Shown here: one piece after another, positions 24,143 to 35,721 of the stretch | How positions within the stretch are numbered: the first letter of the stretch is position 1 | Layout: each line of letters opens with the position of its first letter | Assembly (NCBI GenBank): GCA_018398585.1 | Contig: JAGTTD010000009.1 | Location: 14,575,193-14,639,192 of the forward strand | Direction of reading: 5' to 3' | DNA: 64,000 nt | DNA from: Simmondsia chinensis | Taxonomy: Eukaryota > Streptophyta > Magnoliopsida > Caryophyllales > Simmondsiaceae | Position numbers and translations under genes: made by a program | The notes under the pieces: model-generated | Told to the model about the DNA's origin: nothing | Database searches by the model: none | The model's input: only the letters and a program-made list of their open reading frames with translations

Positions 24143-24158
24143 AGTGGTATCAGAGCTT
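24143..24158 (+). promoter_or_regulatory. Primer binding site of copia-3
   Basis: TGGTATCAGAGC (24145-24156) directly follows the LTR end. It is an exact complement of the 3' end of plant initiator methionine tRNA and marks a Ty1/copia element. Confidence 0.92.
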
Positions 24159-24181
24159 CTGGTTAAGAAAAGTACTTTAAA

Positions 24182-24968
24182 GTGTCAGCTAAGTCTGAAA
24201 TTGAGAAATTTGATAGGGTGAACGACTTTGCTCTTTGGAGAGTGAAGGCCGAGGCTCTTCTGATGTCCCAAGGCATAGGAACTACACTACTACCAGAAAA
24301 TAATCATCCCTCTTATCTGACTGAGAAGGATAAGGTAGAAATCGAGCAACATGCTTATGATTCTTTGGTTATGTGCATTGATAATAACGTTTTACCCCTT
24401 GTTTCTGCTGAAATTACTGTTGCTAAGATCTAGACTAAGCTAGAGGAAATATGTGAAATAGAATCCTTATCAAATACAATATTTTTTATGGAGAAGTCCT
24501 TAGGATGAATAATGAACCTCTAGAAGACTCTTTAGATGAATTCAACAGAATACTTCCAGACCAAAAAATGTGAACGTGACCTTAGAGGATGAGGTTCATG
24601 TTGTTATCCTATTACGTACCTTACCTAAATAATTGAGAGGCTTTAAGAACACACTTAGGTATGGTAGACATAAGATAAGCCTAGCTGAGGTTGCCCGGGG
24701 CTTGAGAAGTAAAATAGTTGAGTTAAAAAGAGAGGGAAAAAACCAGAACCACAGTAGTAATGGTGAAGGCTCAAATATTAGGGCTAGAACAAACAACGGG
24801 GAGGGTAACGGTAAAAGAAAACGATGTAAGAGCAAATACCATTCTGCATCTAAAGGTAGGAAGGACTTATCTAAGGTTAAATGTTATGAATGCAACAAAC
24901 TAGGCCACATGAAATGTAACTTCCTAGAAAAGAATAGGTCTCAAGGGTTAGCTAATGATGATGTGTAA
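24182..24968 (+). pseudogene. copia-3 gag
   Basis: The frame at 24182 begins with GTG where an ATG is expected, then reads SEIEKFDRVNDFALWRVKAE, the copia Gag N-terminal motif, with LLMSQGIGTTLL after it. A stop ends it at 24433. A second frame (24633-24968) gives FKNTLRYGRHKISLAEVARG and the zinc knuckle CYECNKLGHMKCNF, in which the histidine and the final cysteine are kept. The two are joined by a frame-shifted stretch. It would have formed the particle shell. Confidence 0.85.
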
Positions 24969-25474
24969 TTTATTCTGATCATGCTAAAGTTCTTCTGGTT
25001 TCACCTTATTTGAATGATGTGAGTACTATATGTGATGAATCTGAGCCTGCTAGTGTGTTACATGTTAAGTCTAATGAATTAGAACATCAGTGGGTATTAG
25101 ATTCTCGCTTTAGTTTTTGTATGACCTCAAACTAGGCCAACTTTATTGATTATAGACCACTGAATGGGGGAAGGGTTTATCTAGGAGATAACAGAGGCTA
25201 CAAGGTCGCAGAAATTGGATTTATTAAAATTAGATTAACTAATGGAACGTTGTATGCGCTTGAGAATATTAGACATGTACCTGACTTATACAGAAACCTA
25301 ATTTCATTAGGTCAGCTTGACCTTAGTGGATTGACCTTTAGGGCTATCAAGGGTGAACTAAAGATAATGAAAGGGTCTTTAGTGGTCTTAAAGGATGAAA
25401 TTAAAAATGAGTGTTATGTGTTGAAACGTCAGATTATCTCGGGTGAATCACGTGCTACTGTCAAACTTGATTGA
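24969..25474 (+). pseudogene. copia-3 protease and pre-integrase region
   Basis: After the gag stop, translation shows WVLDSRFSFCMTSN, the copia protease active-site region in which the expected D-S-G is changed to D-S-R, so it would be dead. A stop follows. YALENIRHVPDLYRNLISLG and YVLKRQIISGESRATVKLD (frame 25250-25474) are the usual pre-integrase segment. Confidence 0.8.
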
Positions 25475-26364
25475 ACAAATTTGTGGCATAAATGCTTTGG
25501 ACATATGTCTGCACATGGATTGCGTAAATTATCCAACCAAGGATTGTTGTGTGGTGATACTGTATCGAAATTAGATTTCTGTAAATCTTATTTTTTTGGT
25601 AAACACCATCGGTTAGCTTTTAAAATTGGTAAACACACACCTAACATGCAACTGGATTATATACATTCAGATTTGTGGGGGCCAGCTAGGGTCACTACAT
25701 TGGCCGAGCTTTATATTTACTGTCCATTTTCGATGATTTTTAGTGAAAGGTCTAGATTTTCTTAATGAGAAAAAAGGATGATTGTTTTCACACTTTTATG
25801 AAATGGAAAAACTTGATAGAAAAATAGATAGGAAGAAAAATTAAGATTTTAAGAACTGATAATGGATTGGAATATATAAACTCTAAGTTCAACAAAATGT
25901 GTGCCAATAAGGGTATAAAACACCATAACACTATTAGGCAGACACCGCAGCAAAATAGGGTTGCTGAGTGAATGAATCGATCCTTACTTGATAGAGTTAG
26001 GTGTATATTGTTTGCCTCAGGTTTAGGTAAACAATTTTGGAGAGAGGCTGTCATGTTACTTAATTAATAGAACACCTTCAACTTGAATTGATTTCAAGAC
26101 TCCTAAATAAATATGGTCGGAAAAACCTACTGACTACTCAAACCTTGGATAGGTATCAAGGACGGTAATATAACCAAGGTTAGTATAAATGTCACCTTTA
26201 ACGAAACAGACATGTTGTACTTAACTTTAGATAATAACTATACACCTAAAACAAGGACTTTTGACACCAAAGATATGAATTTAAAATTAATCCACCGAAT
26301 CCTATTTTCCATTTAAGATCTGACCCGAAAACAAAAAATAATGCTAAAAATGAACAGATACATT
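25475..26364 (+). pseudogene. copia-3 integrase
   Basis: LWHKCFGHMSAHGLRKLSNQ starts the zinc-binding module (25475 onward). The catalytic core follows with YIHSDLWGPARV, then LRTDNGLEYINSKF, then QTPQQNRVAE, covering the three acidic positions, in two frames with stops at about 25764 and 25971. WREAVMLL is the common end of the core. The C-terminal extension is degraded up to 26364, where the LARD interrupts copia-3. Confidence 0.82.
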
Positions 26365-26771
26365 TATTTACGACGAATTTGGTTAGTGTGCTTATTCATC
26401 CTATTGGAGTTCTATATGAGATGGGGTTCATAAGGATGACCTAAACTCAAGCTCTAGTTATATGCCAGACTTGATATTTCTTAGCCTAAGAGGAGTAGGA
26501 GGCTTGAATGGTTATTGCTCCGGAGGGGTGATCGTAAAAGACGATGGGAGGAAGAGGAGTGTGATTGCCTATCTTGGAATGAGGCTTGTCATGGAGAGAG
26601 AGAGTGGTATAAGGAGTGAGATCCTGAAGAATGAGAAGCTCTTCCCCCTTTATACAGAGCCTTTGTCGTCGGGCGCCCTGCACCTCGAGCGCTAAGGGCG
26701 CCCTGTGTCTGGGGCGCCCCACCTGGTTCGTTGAGTGAGCAAGTGTGGGCCTGTAGTATAAACATACAGTC
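26365..26771 (-). repeat. 3' LTR of the LARD
   Basis: It aligns with 35722-36131 through blocks such as ACTTGATATTTCTTAGCCTA and GAGATCCTGAAGAA. It contains three GGCGCC-type words near 26678, 26698 and 26716. The two LTRs differ at many positions, which suggests an old insertion. The frames at 26462-26831 are chance. Confidence 0.82.
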
Positions 26772-27830
26772 CCCCCACTCCATGGGCGAACTTCGGTCAT
26801 TCCAAGTTCGGCCATGGAGTGGATAATGCATAAGTCTTTAACCGTAGCTCGCTAGTGCATAATGTTTTCCCAAGCGATGGAGGTATCTAGCATTATGCTT
26901 TGGCCCTTCGTAATTGTTGTTCATGTAAATTTTGAACTTTACTCGAAATTAACAAAGCGTATGACCTAAGTAAGCTGTGTATCGGGGTTTTGGCATTTAA
27001 CAGGATGTTTAAGTTATTACAGTTCGTAACTGGGCACATGGACCATCATGAATCTTAGCAATTCATTTAGCACAATTGTAGATCTTAACAGAGTGTTTAA
27101 CACATTATTCCCCTTAATAAGGCGTTTAGCCTTTTAGGGATTTTAAAGGAGCGTTTTATCTCTATGTTTGTTTGAAGGGGGCATCCTTTATTTGTGCGAA
27201 AGTGTTTAAAAGAGTCTGAGCTTCTAAGGACTTTTCAACCTTAAAGTATTTACATCATTTTGTTCCTTTATCCTTACAAGCGCTCTTAGCATTTTGAGTT
27301 TTATGTGATAAGCATGTAAGGATATCACTATCATGACTAGCCACTAGGTTGTGTGTATTTAGTTGGTAATATCCATAAAGCAGTGAGTATGATGCATTTC
27401 GATCAAGTTATTTTGATGAACAAGGAATATCTGGTAGAAGCTCTAGGTGGTTGATCTAATATACTCAGTTAATATATAGGCAATATGTGTAACACACTTG
27501 GATCAGGTTAGGGTGTTCAGTATTCTGCGTTCATTTTACCGCTAGAGTTAACCATATACAATATACTTGAATGAAGTCAATGCGATAAGTATGCCTCGAT
27601 ATTTTAGAATTAGGGATGATAAATATATCATACTAGTCTGACAGGGATGGGTATGTCTTTGCTGTAGTTATTATGTAAGTAGATAGAATGTATATCATTA
27701 AGATTGGCATATTTTTTGAACCTATAGACCCTATGTAATAAGTTGTACATCATATGTATCGAATGAAAAGTAGATATTGGTGCTCTATTTATTACCCTTA
27801 GATAACCCTCAAGCAGGTCATATGCCCATT
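26772..27830. other. LARD interior, non-coding
   Basis: The stretch begins with the polypurine tract (minus strand, about 26772-26785). No protein or RNA gene is visible. A loose alternation of words such as GTTTAGC and TTTAGCCTTTTAGG occurs near 27060-27200 but does not form a clear array. Confidence 0.5.
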
Positions 27831-28322
27831 GGTATTGCACCCGTTGTAGGTGATTACACCTGGCCGGACCATGGTGTCAGGTATTTCACCCATCGCGAGT
27901 GATTGCACCTGGGCGGACCATGGTGTCAGGTATTGCACTCATTGCGAGTGATTGCACCAAGGCGGACCCTGGTGATACTTATTGCACCCGTTGCGAGTGG
28001 TTGCACCAAGGCGGAGCATCGTGGTATGTATTGCACCTATTACGGGTGATTGCATTAGGGCAGACCATGGTGGTAAGTATTACACCCGTTGCGAGTGATT
28101 GTGCCACGGCGAACCATAGTGATATGTATTGCACCCATTGCAGGTGATTGCACTAGGGCGGACCATGGTGATAAGTACTGCTCCCATTGCAGGTGGTTGC
28201 ACCAGGATGGAGCCTAGTGATAAGTGCTGCACCCGTTGCAGGTGATTGCACCAAGGTGGACCATGGAGATAAGTATTGCACCCGTTGCTGGTGATTGCAC
28301 TAGGCGGACCAGGGTGATTGGT
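27831..28322. repeat. Tandem array, 49-bp unit, about 10 copies
   Basis: The unit starts GGTATTGCACCCGTTG and contains GTGATTGCACC and GGCGGACCATGGTG. Successive unit starts at 27831, 27880 and 27929 are 49 bp apart. Later units carry substitutions and small length changes. The frames at 27899-28147 and 28224-28412 are read-throughs of the array. Confidence 0.9.
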
Positions 28323-29280
28323 ACATATATGGATAACCGTTTGGTGTCACATATAGAATATCTGGATAAAATCAGGCATACTCAAGACAGTAAATCAAAC
28401 CGAACGGGTTAGTATAACACACTTGTTTGATAATGGATACATCATGAATAAATATCAAAATAAAAACAATGTTGTTAGAAATAACACACTTTGAAGGCCA
28501 TTACTTATTGAGTGAAAAAGTTACGGTATATCATCCTCAAAGGATGTTCAAGGCTAACATTCGTTTGTCCTAGACGTTTATTTACGAATTGATGAGCTTG
28601 GCATGGCTCATGCTGAGTGGTTATAAGTAAACCACATGAACCTTCGCTAATGCTGAGATGACAAGCGTTTATGTGTAATGTGTGGCTTATCGATGATGAG
28701 TTTTTGATAGCTTATGGTGTGTTGCCTATGTTGGCATCGAATACTAAAAACCCTATAAGGTGTGTTTAGAGGATATTAATGGTGAAAGGCCTCTAAGGAT
28801 GCCATTGTCGAGGTATAAATGCTTTTAATTACACATCAATCTTGTTATTCCAGTCTTAAGGTTGTGAAAGGGCTTTAAGAATTTAGCGATCCTTTGTTGT
28901 ATATTGTCTTGATGATAGCAATTATTGCTAGATTGAGTAGTCCGTGAGGGGAGTTTTACATTATTTGTGAGCAAGTTCAAAATTTTCTTGAAAAACATTA
29001 TCACGGATATTGAGCTAGTTCATCCCTATAGTTATCCGTTCAGATTGCCATATTCTGAAGGGGGTTTTTTACTATTAAGTTGTCATTCATGCCCGTATGC
29101 CATTGGTTTCTAATTCTTCATCTCGAGTAGGGCAGTTACAGCTACCTTCACTATCTTCAAGATATTTGGGGAAATATTTTTTAATTTTCTAATGCCAATT
29201 ATAATGTCGGGCATACTTTGTGATTGTTGAGAAGTTGTTCTTTAGGTTTGGAGTTATCAGTTATGCTCTGCAACAGAAAA
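28323..29280. other. LARD interior, non-coding
   Basis: No gene and no clear repeat is seen in this stretch. Reading frames are short on both strands. Confidence 0.5.
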
Positions 29281-29830
29281 TTGGGATGAAGTCCCACAGT
29301 CCTAAAATGATTTACATTATTTAAGATAAGGAAATGATTATGGTGAAGTCCCTCAGCCCTGAAATAATTTACGCCATTTAAGAAAAGGAGATGACTGAGG
29401 CAAAATCCCCCAGTTTAAAAGTAATTTTCCATTAGAGTAAGGAAATGACTGAGGCAAAGTCCCCCAGTTTGAAAGTGATTTGCACCATTTAAGATAGGGA
29501 GATGATCGAGGCGATGTCCCCCATTTTGAAAGTGATTTTCCACCAGAATAAGGAAATGACTAAGGCAAAGTTCCTTAGTCCTAAAATAATTTGCACCGCC
29601 ATTAAGGACACGACTGAAGCCAAGTCCCCCCGTCCTAAAATGATTTGATCCATTTAAGATAAGGAGATCATTGAGGCGAAATCCCCTAGTTTGAAAGTGA
29701 TTTGTCACCAGAATAAGGAAATGATTGAGGCAAAGTCCTCCAGTTTGAAAGTGATTTGCACCATTTGAGATAAGGAGATGACTGAGGTGAAGTCCCCCAG
29801 TCCTAAAGTGATTCGTACCACTGCAGGAAG
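29281..29830. repeat. Tandem array, unit of about 57-60 bp, about 9 copies
   Basis: The unit contains GAAATGACTGAGGCAAAGTC and CCCCAGT, then AAAGTGATTTGCACC. Units alternate between a CATTTAAGATAAGGAG type and a CCAGAATAAGGAAATG type, so the higher-order unit is a dimer of about 115 bp. The minus-strand frame at 29415-29708 is a repetitive read-through, not a gene. Confidence 0.88.
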
Positions 29831-29896
29831 AAAGATTGGCTCACCTGAAACTCATTGTTGGTTTATGTTCTACTAAGTTAACTTCCTTTCCAAAGG

Positions 29897-30282
29897 TGTT
29901 ATGATTCAAGTTCAATTTGAATCATAACCTAGGGTTTGGATAAGGATTTACACTTAGAAAGTGGAATCAAGATAAGAACTAAGAGAATTAAATGGGAGAT
30001 AGAAAAATTCAAGAAGAATTAAGGATGAGAAGTAGAAAAGAGATAGAGAGCATTCAAGCTCAAAGAGAGAGAAAGGTCAATTCATTTTTCATCATATGAA
30101 GATTATAATGCAAGAACCTCTACTTATACTAAAACTAATACAAAGCACCTACACACATTAACCCAACCGACCTTGCTACCTTAGAGCAACTAACCGACCA
30201 TTACATGATCATTATTGAATGAGCTACTAGACTATTGCATGTGTCTTACTACTACTTGACTCTAAACATCACAATCATAACA
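29897..30282 (-). repeat. 3' LTR of the small LTR element
   Basis: It runs from TGTTATGATTCAAG to AATCATAACA on the + strand and is highly similar to 31935-32319. Near each end it carries inverted copies of the TGAATC/GATTCA kind (AGTTCAATTTGAATCAT). Confidence 0.9.
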
Positions 30283-30549
30283 ATACTCCCCCCTTTAGAG
30301 ATTCTTGTCCTTAAGAATCTTAGAGAGAAGTAGAAGCATCAAGGCTCTTATTAACTCGATCCAACGTCAAGTGGCTTATTAGCTTGCATCTACCAACTTC
30401 AGCACAGCAGATGCATCAACATCTGATCTGAAAAAGATTTTGCAAATGTGTTCCTAGTGGAGAAGTTTCATCATGAAATCCACCGTGCTCTTCAAGAAGG
30501 TAGGTCGCATTTTGGTTTCCCTTGATGCATACCATTTGATGTATTTGAA

Positions 30550-31302
30550 CTATAGACCATAATGTGCTTCCACTAGATGATGCAGCAGAATGTACTCAGC
30601 ATTGTTGTGTTGCTCCCACTCTTCTTCACGGATAGATACAACTTCCAAGCTTTCCCACTTAAACAAAACACCTTGATACTTAAGTTCAAATTGATCAATT
30701 GTCACACCCAACCACTTGTATTCTCGTGTTAAACCAGCTGATGGATCATCAAATCCTAACGTAAGATGTGGCTTCCCTAGAAAATTAGCTTTTACTGAGG
30801 TCTGAACATCCATTTCTTGCTGCGTTTTATCTTTAATGTGCACTTGTGACTTGGTTTGAGCAACTTTAGGTGCTACTTCTTGTTCTTCAAAAGCCACTTC
30901 ACACAAATTTTGCTTAGGTTCTTGCTCAGCATTAATTGAATCTAATTGATGGTTTTCACTACTTTATAAAACTAGAATGTTCTATTCATCAAATTCAAAT
31001 GTTGCGCCCTTCAAATTATCAACTGTAACTTGATGATCATGTTGACAAATCTCACTGCGTTGAAGAGCTTTGGAGTTCTGGTCTTCCAATTCTACTGCTG
31101 CAGCCTCCAAAACCACATCCAGAACTTGCTCATTTGGATGTCCTTCCACATTCCTTGCTGAATATGAGTGTATTGTAGCAAGACTTTGATTAGATTCAAG
31201 TATTGTTTGGCTTTTGCTCAACATTTCTTGAAATAGCTGCGAAATTTGTTACCTGAAGTCCTCAAAAATGTCATAAATTGTTAGAATTACTTCTTCATCC
31301 AT
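30550..31302 (-). pseudogene. Unknown protein of the small LTR element, with in-frame stops
   Basis: One minus-strand frame runs from an ATG at 31302 (MDEEVILTIYDIFEDF) to a stop at 30550, about 250 codons. It is broken by stops near 31248, 30980 and 30963. The N-terminal third looks helical and glutamine-rich (QISQLFQEMLSKSQTILES). The C-terminal part reads YKWLGVTIDQFELKYQGVLF and WEQHNNAEYILLHHLVEAHY. I do not recognise a family. Its place directly after the primer site and leader is that of gag, so a Gag-like or accessory role is possible but not shown. That the frame keeps its register over 750 bp with only three stops suggests it was once translated. Confidence 0.5.
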
Positions 31303-31934
31303 TATGTGGTACTAGAATTTGCATCAATTACTTAGAAGAATTCCACGATTCAGCTCACTCAATTCTGAATACCGCAACTAGAATCAAGTTCTCTATAGGG
31401 AGCTTAATCTTGAACACTAAATTTTGAACAACTCCAGCTCTGAATTGAACAAGTGAGCTCAACCTAAGCTTGATTTAGCTTTGTACTATAGTACAAGACC
31501 AACTCTGAAGCTGATGCACGATTACTCAATCTATATTAGTAAAACATAACTTAGCTTTGCAGAATAAGAGCAAATCGCGGCTAATCCCTTCACCACAAAC
31601 ATCGAATTGCAGTAGATCACAAATGAACTGATAGCAGCACTTTGATCTTCAACTTGATTATACTGCAATTAACTTAACAGAATTAAAGCTTGATCAAATC
31701 AAGTGCAGCAACTCTAATCTAACTTTAGATTCATTCAGATTGCACCAGAACCTGCACTATTCTAATCAATTGCAAATCCGAACAGCAACTCCTATATCCA
31801 CGCAGCACAACTAAAATTCAAAACAAATATATCTTTTTTTTTTTTTTTTGTTGGTTCTTGATCAAACACACAATGATTAAGAATTTGACAACAATTAACT
31901 TGATTTGAAATCAAATCAAGGCTTTGATATCAAT

Positions 31935-32319
31935 TGTCATGATTCAAATTCAATTTGAATCATGACCTAGGGTTTGGATAAGGATTTACACTTAGAAAGT
32001 GAAATCAAGATAAGAATTAAGAGAATTAGATGAGAGATAGAAGAATTCAAGAAGAATTAAGGATGAGAAGTAGAAAAGAGATGAGAGCATTCAAAGTTAA
32101 AGAAAGAGAAAGATCAATTCATTTTTCATCATATGAAGATTACAATGCAAGAACCTCTACTTATACTAAAACTAATACAAAGCACCTAGACACAATAACC
32201 TAACCGACCTTGCTACCATAGAGCAACTAACCGACCATTACATGATCATTATTGAATGAGCAACTAGACTATTGCATATGTCTTATTACTACTTGACTCA
32301 AAACATCACAATCATAACA
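31935..32319 (-). repeat. 5' LTR of the small LTR element
   Basis: It runs from TGTCATGATTCAAATTC to AATCATAACA on the + strand and pairs with 29897-30282. Just left of it is CTTTGATATCAA, the primer-site complement. Confidence 0.9.
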
Positions 32320-33056
32320 AGAGGCTAGTTTAAAAGGTATGTAGAATCATCGATGTAAAGAGGCGATGATATTACGTAGTTCGATGAGTAGATCAAGTGC
32401 AGTAGGATGTCGTCCCACAAGTTAAATACTTCTTTTAACATTGTGTAGGGAGATTGTGGGTGCGGCGGCACATAGCTTATAGTTATGATCTTTAGGGATG
32501 ATATGGCATCTTAAACTAAAATTTGACGAATAGTCTATTTTTGATGGTTGCCTTGTGCGCGTATAAGACAGGCAAGTAAGAGATTCATGGAATAGTTGAA
32601 TCAACTACGAATGGAGTGACCTTACTGGAAGAAGCAAATGTTTTGTGGGCTTAAAGATAGTTACAAGGTCTCTTGCATGCCCAAGCAAAGTCCTTAGAGT
32701 AAATCATGTAACTCTGCCTTCTTGTTATAAGTGCTTTCACCTCTTTTGAACTTGGCGCTTATATGTACCTTTTGATTTGCACTTATGTCTCGGTGTTGGA
32801 TTGTGTACGTTTTGTAGTATGGAATCATAAAAGGCAGGGTTGATGACTTTGTTCCTTTGGTATCCCTAATTTAGAATTGTTGCGCTTACATATTAACTCA
32901 ACAATTTATGGGTAAGGATTTAGCGAAATATGTTCCTTAAACGAAATATGTATTATAGTGAATTGGTCACTCGACATAATGTCTGGCAAGCATAGATAGG
33001 CTTTCCTACTGGCTGGCTAATATAATTTGTCCGACTATCAGGGTTGGAATAGTTTA
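32320..33056. other. LARD interior, non-coding
   Basis: No gene or clear repeat is visible. The frame at 32422-32604 is chance. Confidence 0.5.
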
Positions 33057-33835
33057 GGATTGTAACAAAAACTGACTCAATTAGTATTCAGTTTAATAGA
33101 AATTGTAACAAAGATGGGTTCAATCAGGGTTGTATTGAACTAAAATTATGACGAAAGTGATCCAATTAGGGTTTAATTGAATTAAGATTGTAACAAAAAT
33201 TAACCCATTTAGGGTTGAATTAAACTGGGATTGTAATGAAAATTTGTTCAGTAAGGGTTGACGAAAATTAAGATTGTAATGAATATCGATTCAATCAGAG
33301 TTGACGGAAATTAAGATTATAACAAATATTGGTTCAATCACAGTTGACAAAAATTAAGATTGTAACAAATGTTGGTTCATTTAGAGTTGACAAAGACCAA
33401 TCTATTTAAGATTGAATTAAACTGAGATAGTAATGAAATTGACTCCAATAAAGTCAAATTGAATAGAGATTTCTCTGAAAATTTGTTCAATCAATGTTGA
33501 ACTAAATTGATATTGTGACAAAAATTAACCCTTTAAGGTTGAATTAGATCAAGGTTATAGTAGGAATTGACCCAAGTTAGGGCTGAATGGTGTAGAGATT
33601 GTAATGAAATTAATCCTTTAGGTTCGCATTAAACTTAAGATTGTAATGAAAAATTGATCTTTTTGGGGTTGAATTAAACTAAAGTTGTAATGAAACTTGA
33701 CCCTTTTAGGGTAAGGGTTGAATTAAATTAAGATTGTAATGAAACTTGACCTATTGTAATGAAACTTGACCCTTTTGGGGTTGAATTAAATAAAGATCGT
33801 AATAAAAATTGACCTTTTTAGGGTTTGATAGAGAA
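33057..33835. repeat. Tandem array, unit of about 43 bp, about 18 copies
   Basis: The unit is close to GATTGTAACAAAAATTAACC followed by an (A/T)TTAGGGTTGAATTAAA block. Spacing is about 43 bp through most of the array, and copies diverge strongly. The word TAGGGTT (or AGAGTTG in the middle units) marks each unit. Confidence 0.85.
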
Positions 33836-34309
33836 CGAAAGGATTTGAGCCTTTGGACCATGGTGAGTGGTGGTTGACCGGTGACGGCCAGTGCATCGGT
33901 GGTTGTTGTGGTGAGAAACGCCAGCACTGGCGGACGCAGGTGCCAGTGGGGACGTTTGACGGAGCAATGGGGGTAAATGATGCCTCGTGTGGTGGCTGAA
34001 GATGAAGCCTTGCATGCATGTTGAAGATGGTGGTCACCAAAGCATGGCAGGGAACGGGTCAAAGCGGGCCAAAATCTAGGCAAGTAAGGCATGGGCGAGC
34101 TAAGTATTGGGCGAGCGAGCAAGATTTTGGGCCAGCAAATTTTAGGCGAGCTAGGATGGCTCTTGTTGCTAGCAGTGGTTGTGGAGGTGGGGATGGTAGT
34201 GAGGTGCAAAGGTCTATTGGGAAGATGACAGTCAAACCTCTTATTGCAATCAATGTTTATTAACTTTTACTTATTATTTTTATATATTTTTTACTTTTAT
34301 ATTGAGTAT
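33836..34309. other. GC-richer LARD segment of unknown origin
   Basis: The composition rises here, with words such as GGTGGTTGTTGTGGTG, and then a stretch with repeated GGGCGAGC and GGCCAGC. Overlapping frames occur on both strands (33751-34263) without recognisable domains. It could be a captured fragment or an ordinary part of the LARD. Confidence 0.35.
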
Positions 34310-35500
34310 CTTATAACTTTAAATGGACATAATTTTTAGTCTGTTGGGAGTTATAGTGTTAGCCACATATTAAAACAGAGACCTCGAAGAGTCTATGCAA
34401 GCAATATAATTTCTCATATTTTAAGGAAAAGATAGCAATGACGTGGTGGGCGTTTTCCAACACTGTAGTGATTGGTGGTTTATCTAAGTTGACCCTGATA
34501 CTTAAACAAATATATCTAATCCTTGAGGAGCTGTGAGCCAAAACACCTATCAAAACGAAGCTCTTGAAGAGTTGTATATAACTAGAATGATTTCTCGAAT
34601 TTTCGAATCAATGAAAGCATATAAGAGGTGAAGTGGGCGTGCATCACAGTAGGTAACCCACCTCACAAATTAAAATGGGTATAACTTTCAATCCGCGAAA
34701 AGTTACGGATTGAATTATATATCAAAACGAAGTTCTTAAAGAGTTCTAGGTACCCATGGAAATTCTTTGAAATTTTCATGAGAGGAAGTATATGAAAAGT
34801 TATCTGGCCGTGCCAGATGAAGGTAAAACATATAATTTACATTGCAACTTAAAACAGGCATAACTTTTAATCTATGAGGAGTTACGGATCAAATTATATA
34901 TCAAAATGAATCTCTTGAAGAGTTCTAGGCACCCATAGAAATGGTTTGAACTTTTGATAAAAGATAGCAAGTGAAACGTGATATGGCCGTGCCAGATGTA
35001 GGCAAAACATATAATTTACCTTACAACTAAAATAGGCATAACTTTCAATCTGTGATGAGTTATGGATAGAATTATATACAAAATCAAAGCTCTTGAAGAG
35101 TTATAGGCACCCATGGAAATATTTTTAACTTTTGATGAAAAAAAGTATATGCAAGGTGATTTGGGCATGCCGGATACAAGTAAGACATATAATTTACTTT
35201 GTAATCTAAAACAGGCACAACTTTCAGTCCATAGGGAGTTGCGTTTCGAGTTTTATATCAAAACAAAGATCTTGAAGAGTTCTAGGAACCCATAGAAAAG
35301 TTTTTAACTTTTGATGAAAGAAGGTATATGAAAATTGATTTGGCATGTGTCCCACGTTTTGGCTAGGTAGCACACCCTGTAACTTAAGATGAGCATAACT
35401 CAATCCGTAAAAAATTACGAATCGAGCTATATTTCGAAACGAAGTTCTTGAAGAGTTCTAGGTGCCTATGATAATTCTTCATATTTTTTTCTCAAAGAAA
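34310..35500. repeat. Tandem array, unit of about 178-181 bp, about 6-7 copies
   Basis: The word CATAACTTTCAATC (and variants) recurs near 34680, 34861, 35037, 35217 and 35394, giving spacings of 181, 176, 180 and 177 bp. Each unit also has TCTTGAAGAGTTCTAGG and CATATAATTTAC. Two more diverged units lie before 34680. The frame at 35113-35295 is a read-through. Confidence 0.85.
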
Positions 35501-35701
35501 AAATAAAAAAGGGGCATAAAGTATGTAGCGATACTTGACCTCATCAAATCAAGCTTTTTTTTTAATTTTGCTTGGGTAGGCTTATTCCAATCATAGAGAC
35601 TGCCAAGAAATCAAAAAATAATGTCGAAAATTAACTTAATTGATACTTGAATTGCTTGGGTTTTACAAGAAACATCAAGCTAGGCGTGAGCTTATGATCC
35701 T

Positions 35702-35721
35702 TCCCACAAACGACGCCAAAA
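35702..35721 (-). promoter_or_regulatory. Primer binding site of the LARD
   Basis: The minus strand reads TTTTGGCGTCGTTTGTGGGA directly after the 5' LTR. This resembles the TGGCGCC-type primer site of Tat/Ogre elements with one change in the core. Confidence 0.65.

Larger units (their letters stand above)
29897..32319 (-). mobile_element. Small (2.4-kb) LTR retrotransposon nested in the LARD
   Basis: Two near-identical LTRs (29897-30282, 386 bp; 31935-32319, 385 bp) flank 1.65 kb. On the minus strand the 5' LTR is followed by TTGATATCAAAGCC, a degraded initiator-tRNA primer site, and the 3' LTR is preceded by CTAAAGGGGGGAGT. The flanks AAAGG and AGAGG are a probable 5-bp target duplication with one change. 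The interior carries one decayed frame of about 250 codons and no reverse transcriptase or integrase. It would depend on other elements for movement. Confidence 0.88.

Noticed and set aside
27831..28322. A CRISPR-like array
   Set aside because: Units are directly adjacent, there are no unique spacers and the context is a plant LARD. It is a plain tandem repeat.
27899..28412. Cysteine-rich repeated protein from the frames here
   Set aside because: The repeated residues follow directly from translating the 49-bp array; the frames begin and end at random within it.
29415..29708. Repeat protein on the minus strand
   Set aside because: It is a read-through of the 57-60-bp array, with no start context or domain.
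33751..34263. Captured host gene in the LARD
   Set aside because: The higher GC content and overlapping frames drew attention, but no frame has a recognisable domain and the segment lies between two tandem arrays. I left it as unknown.
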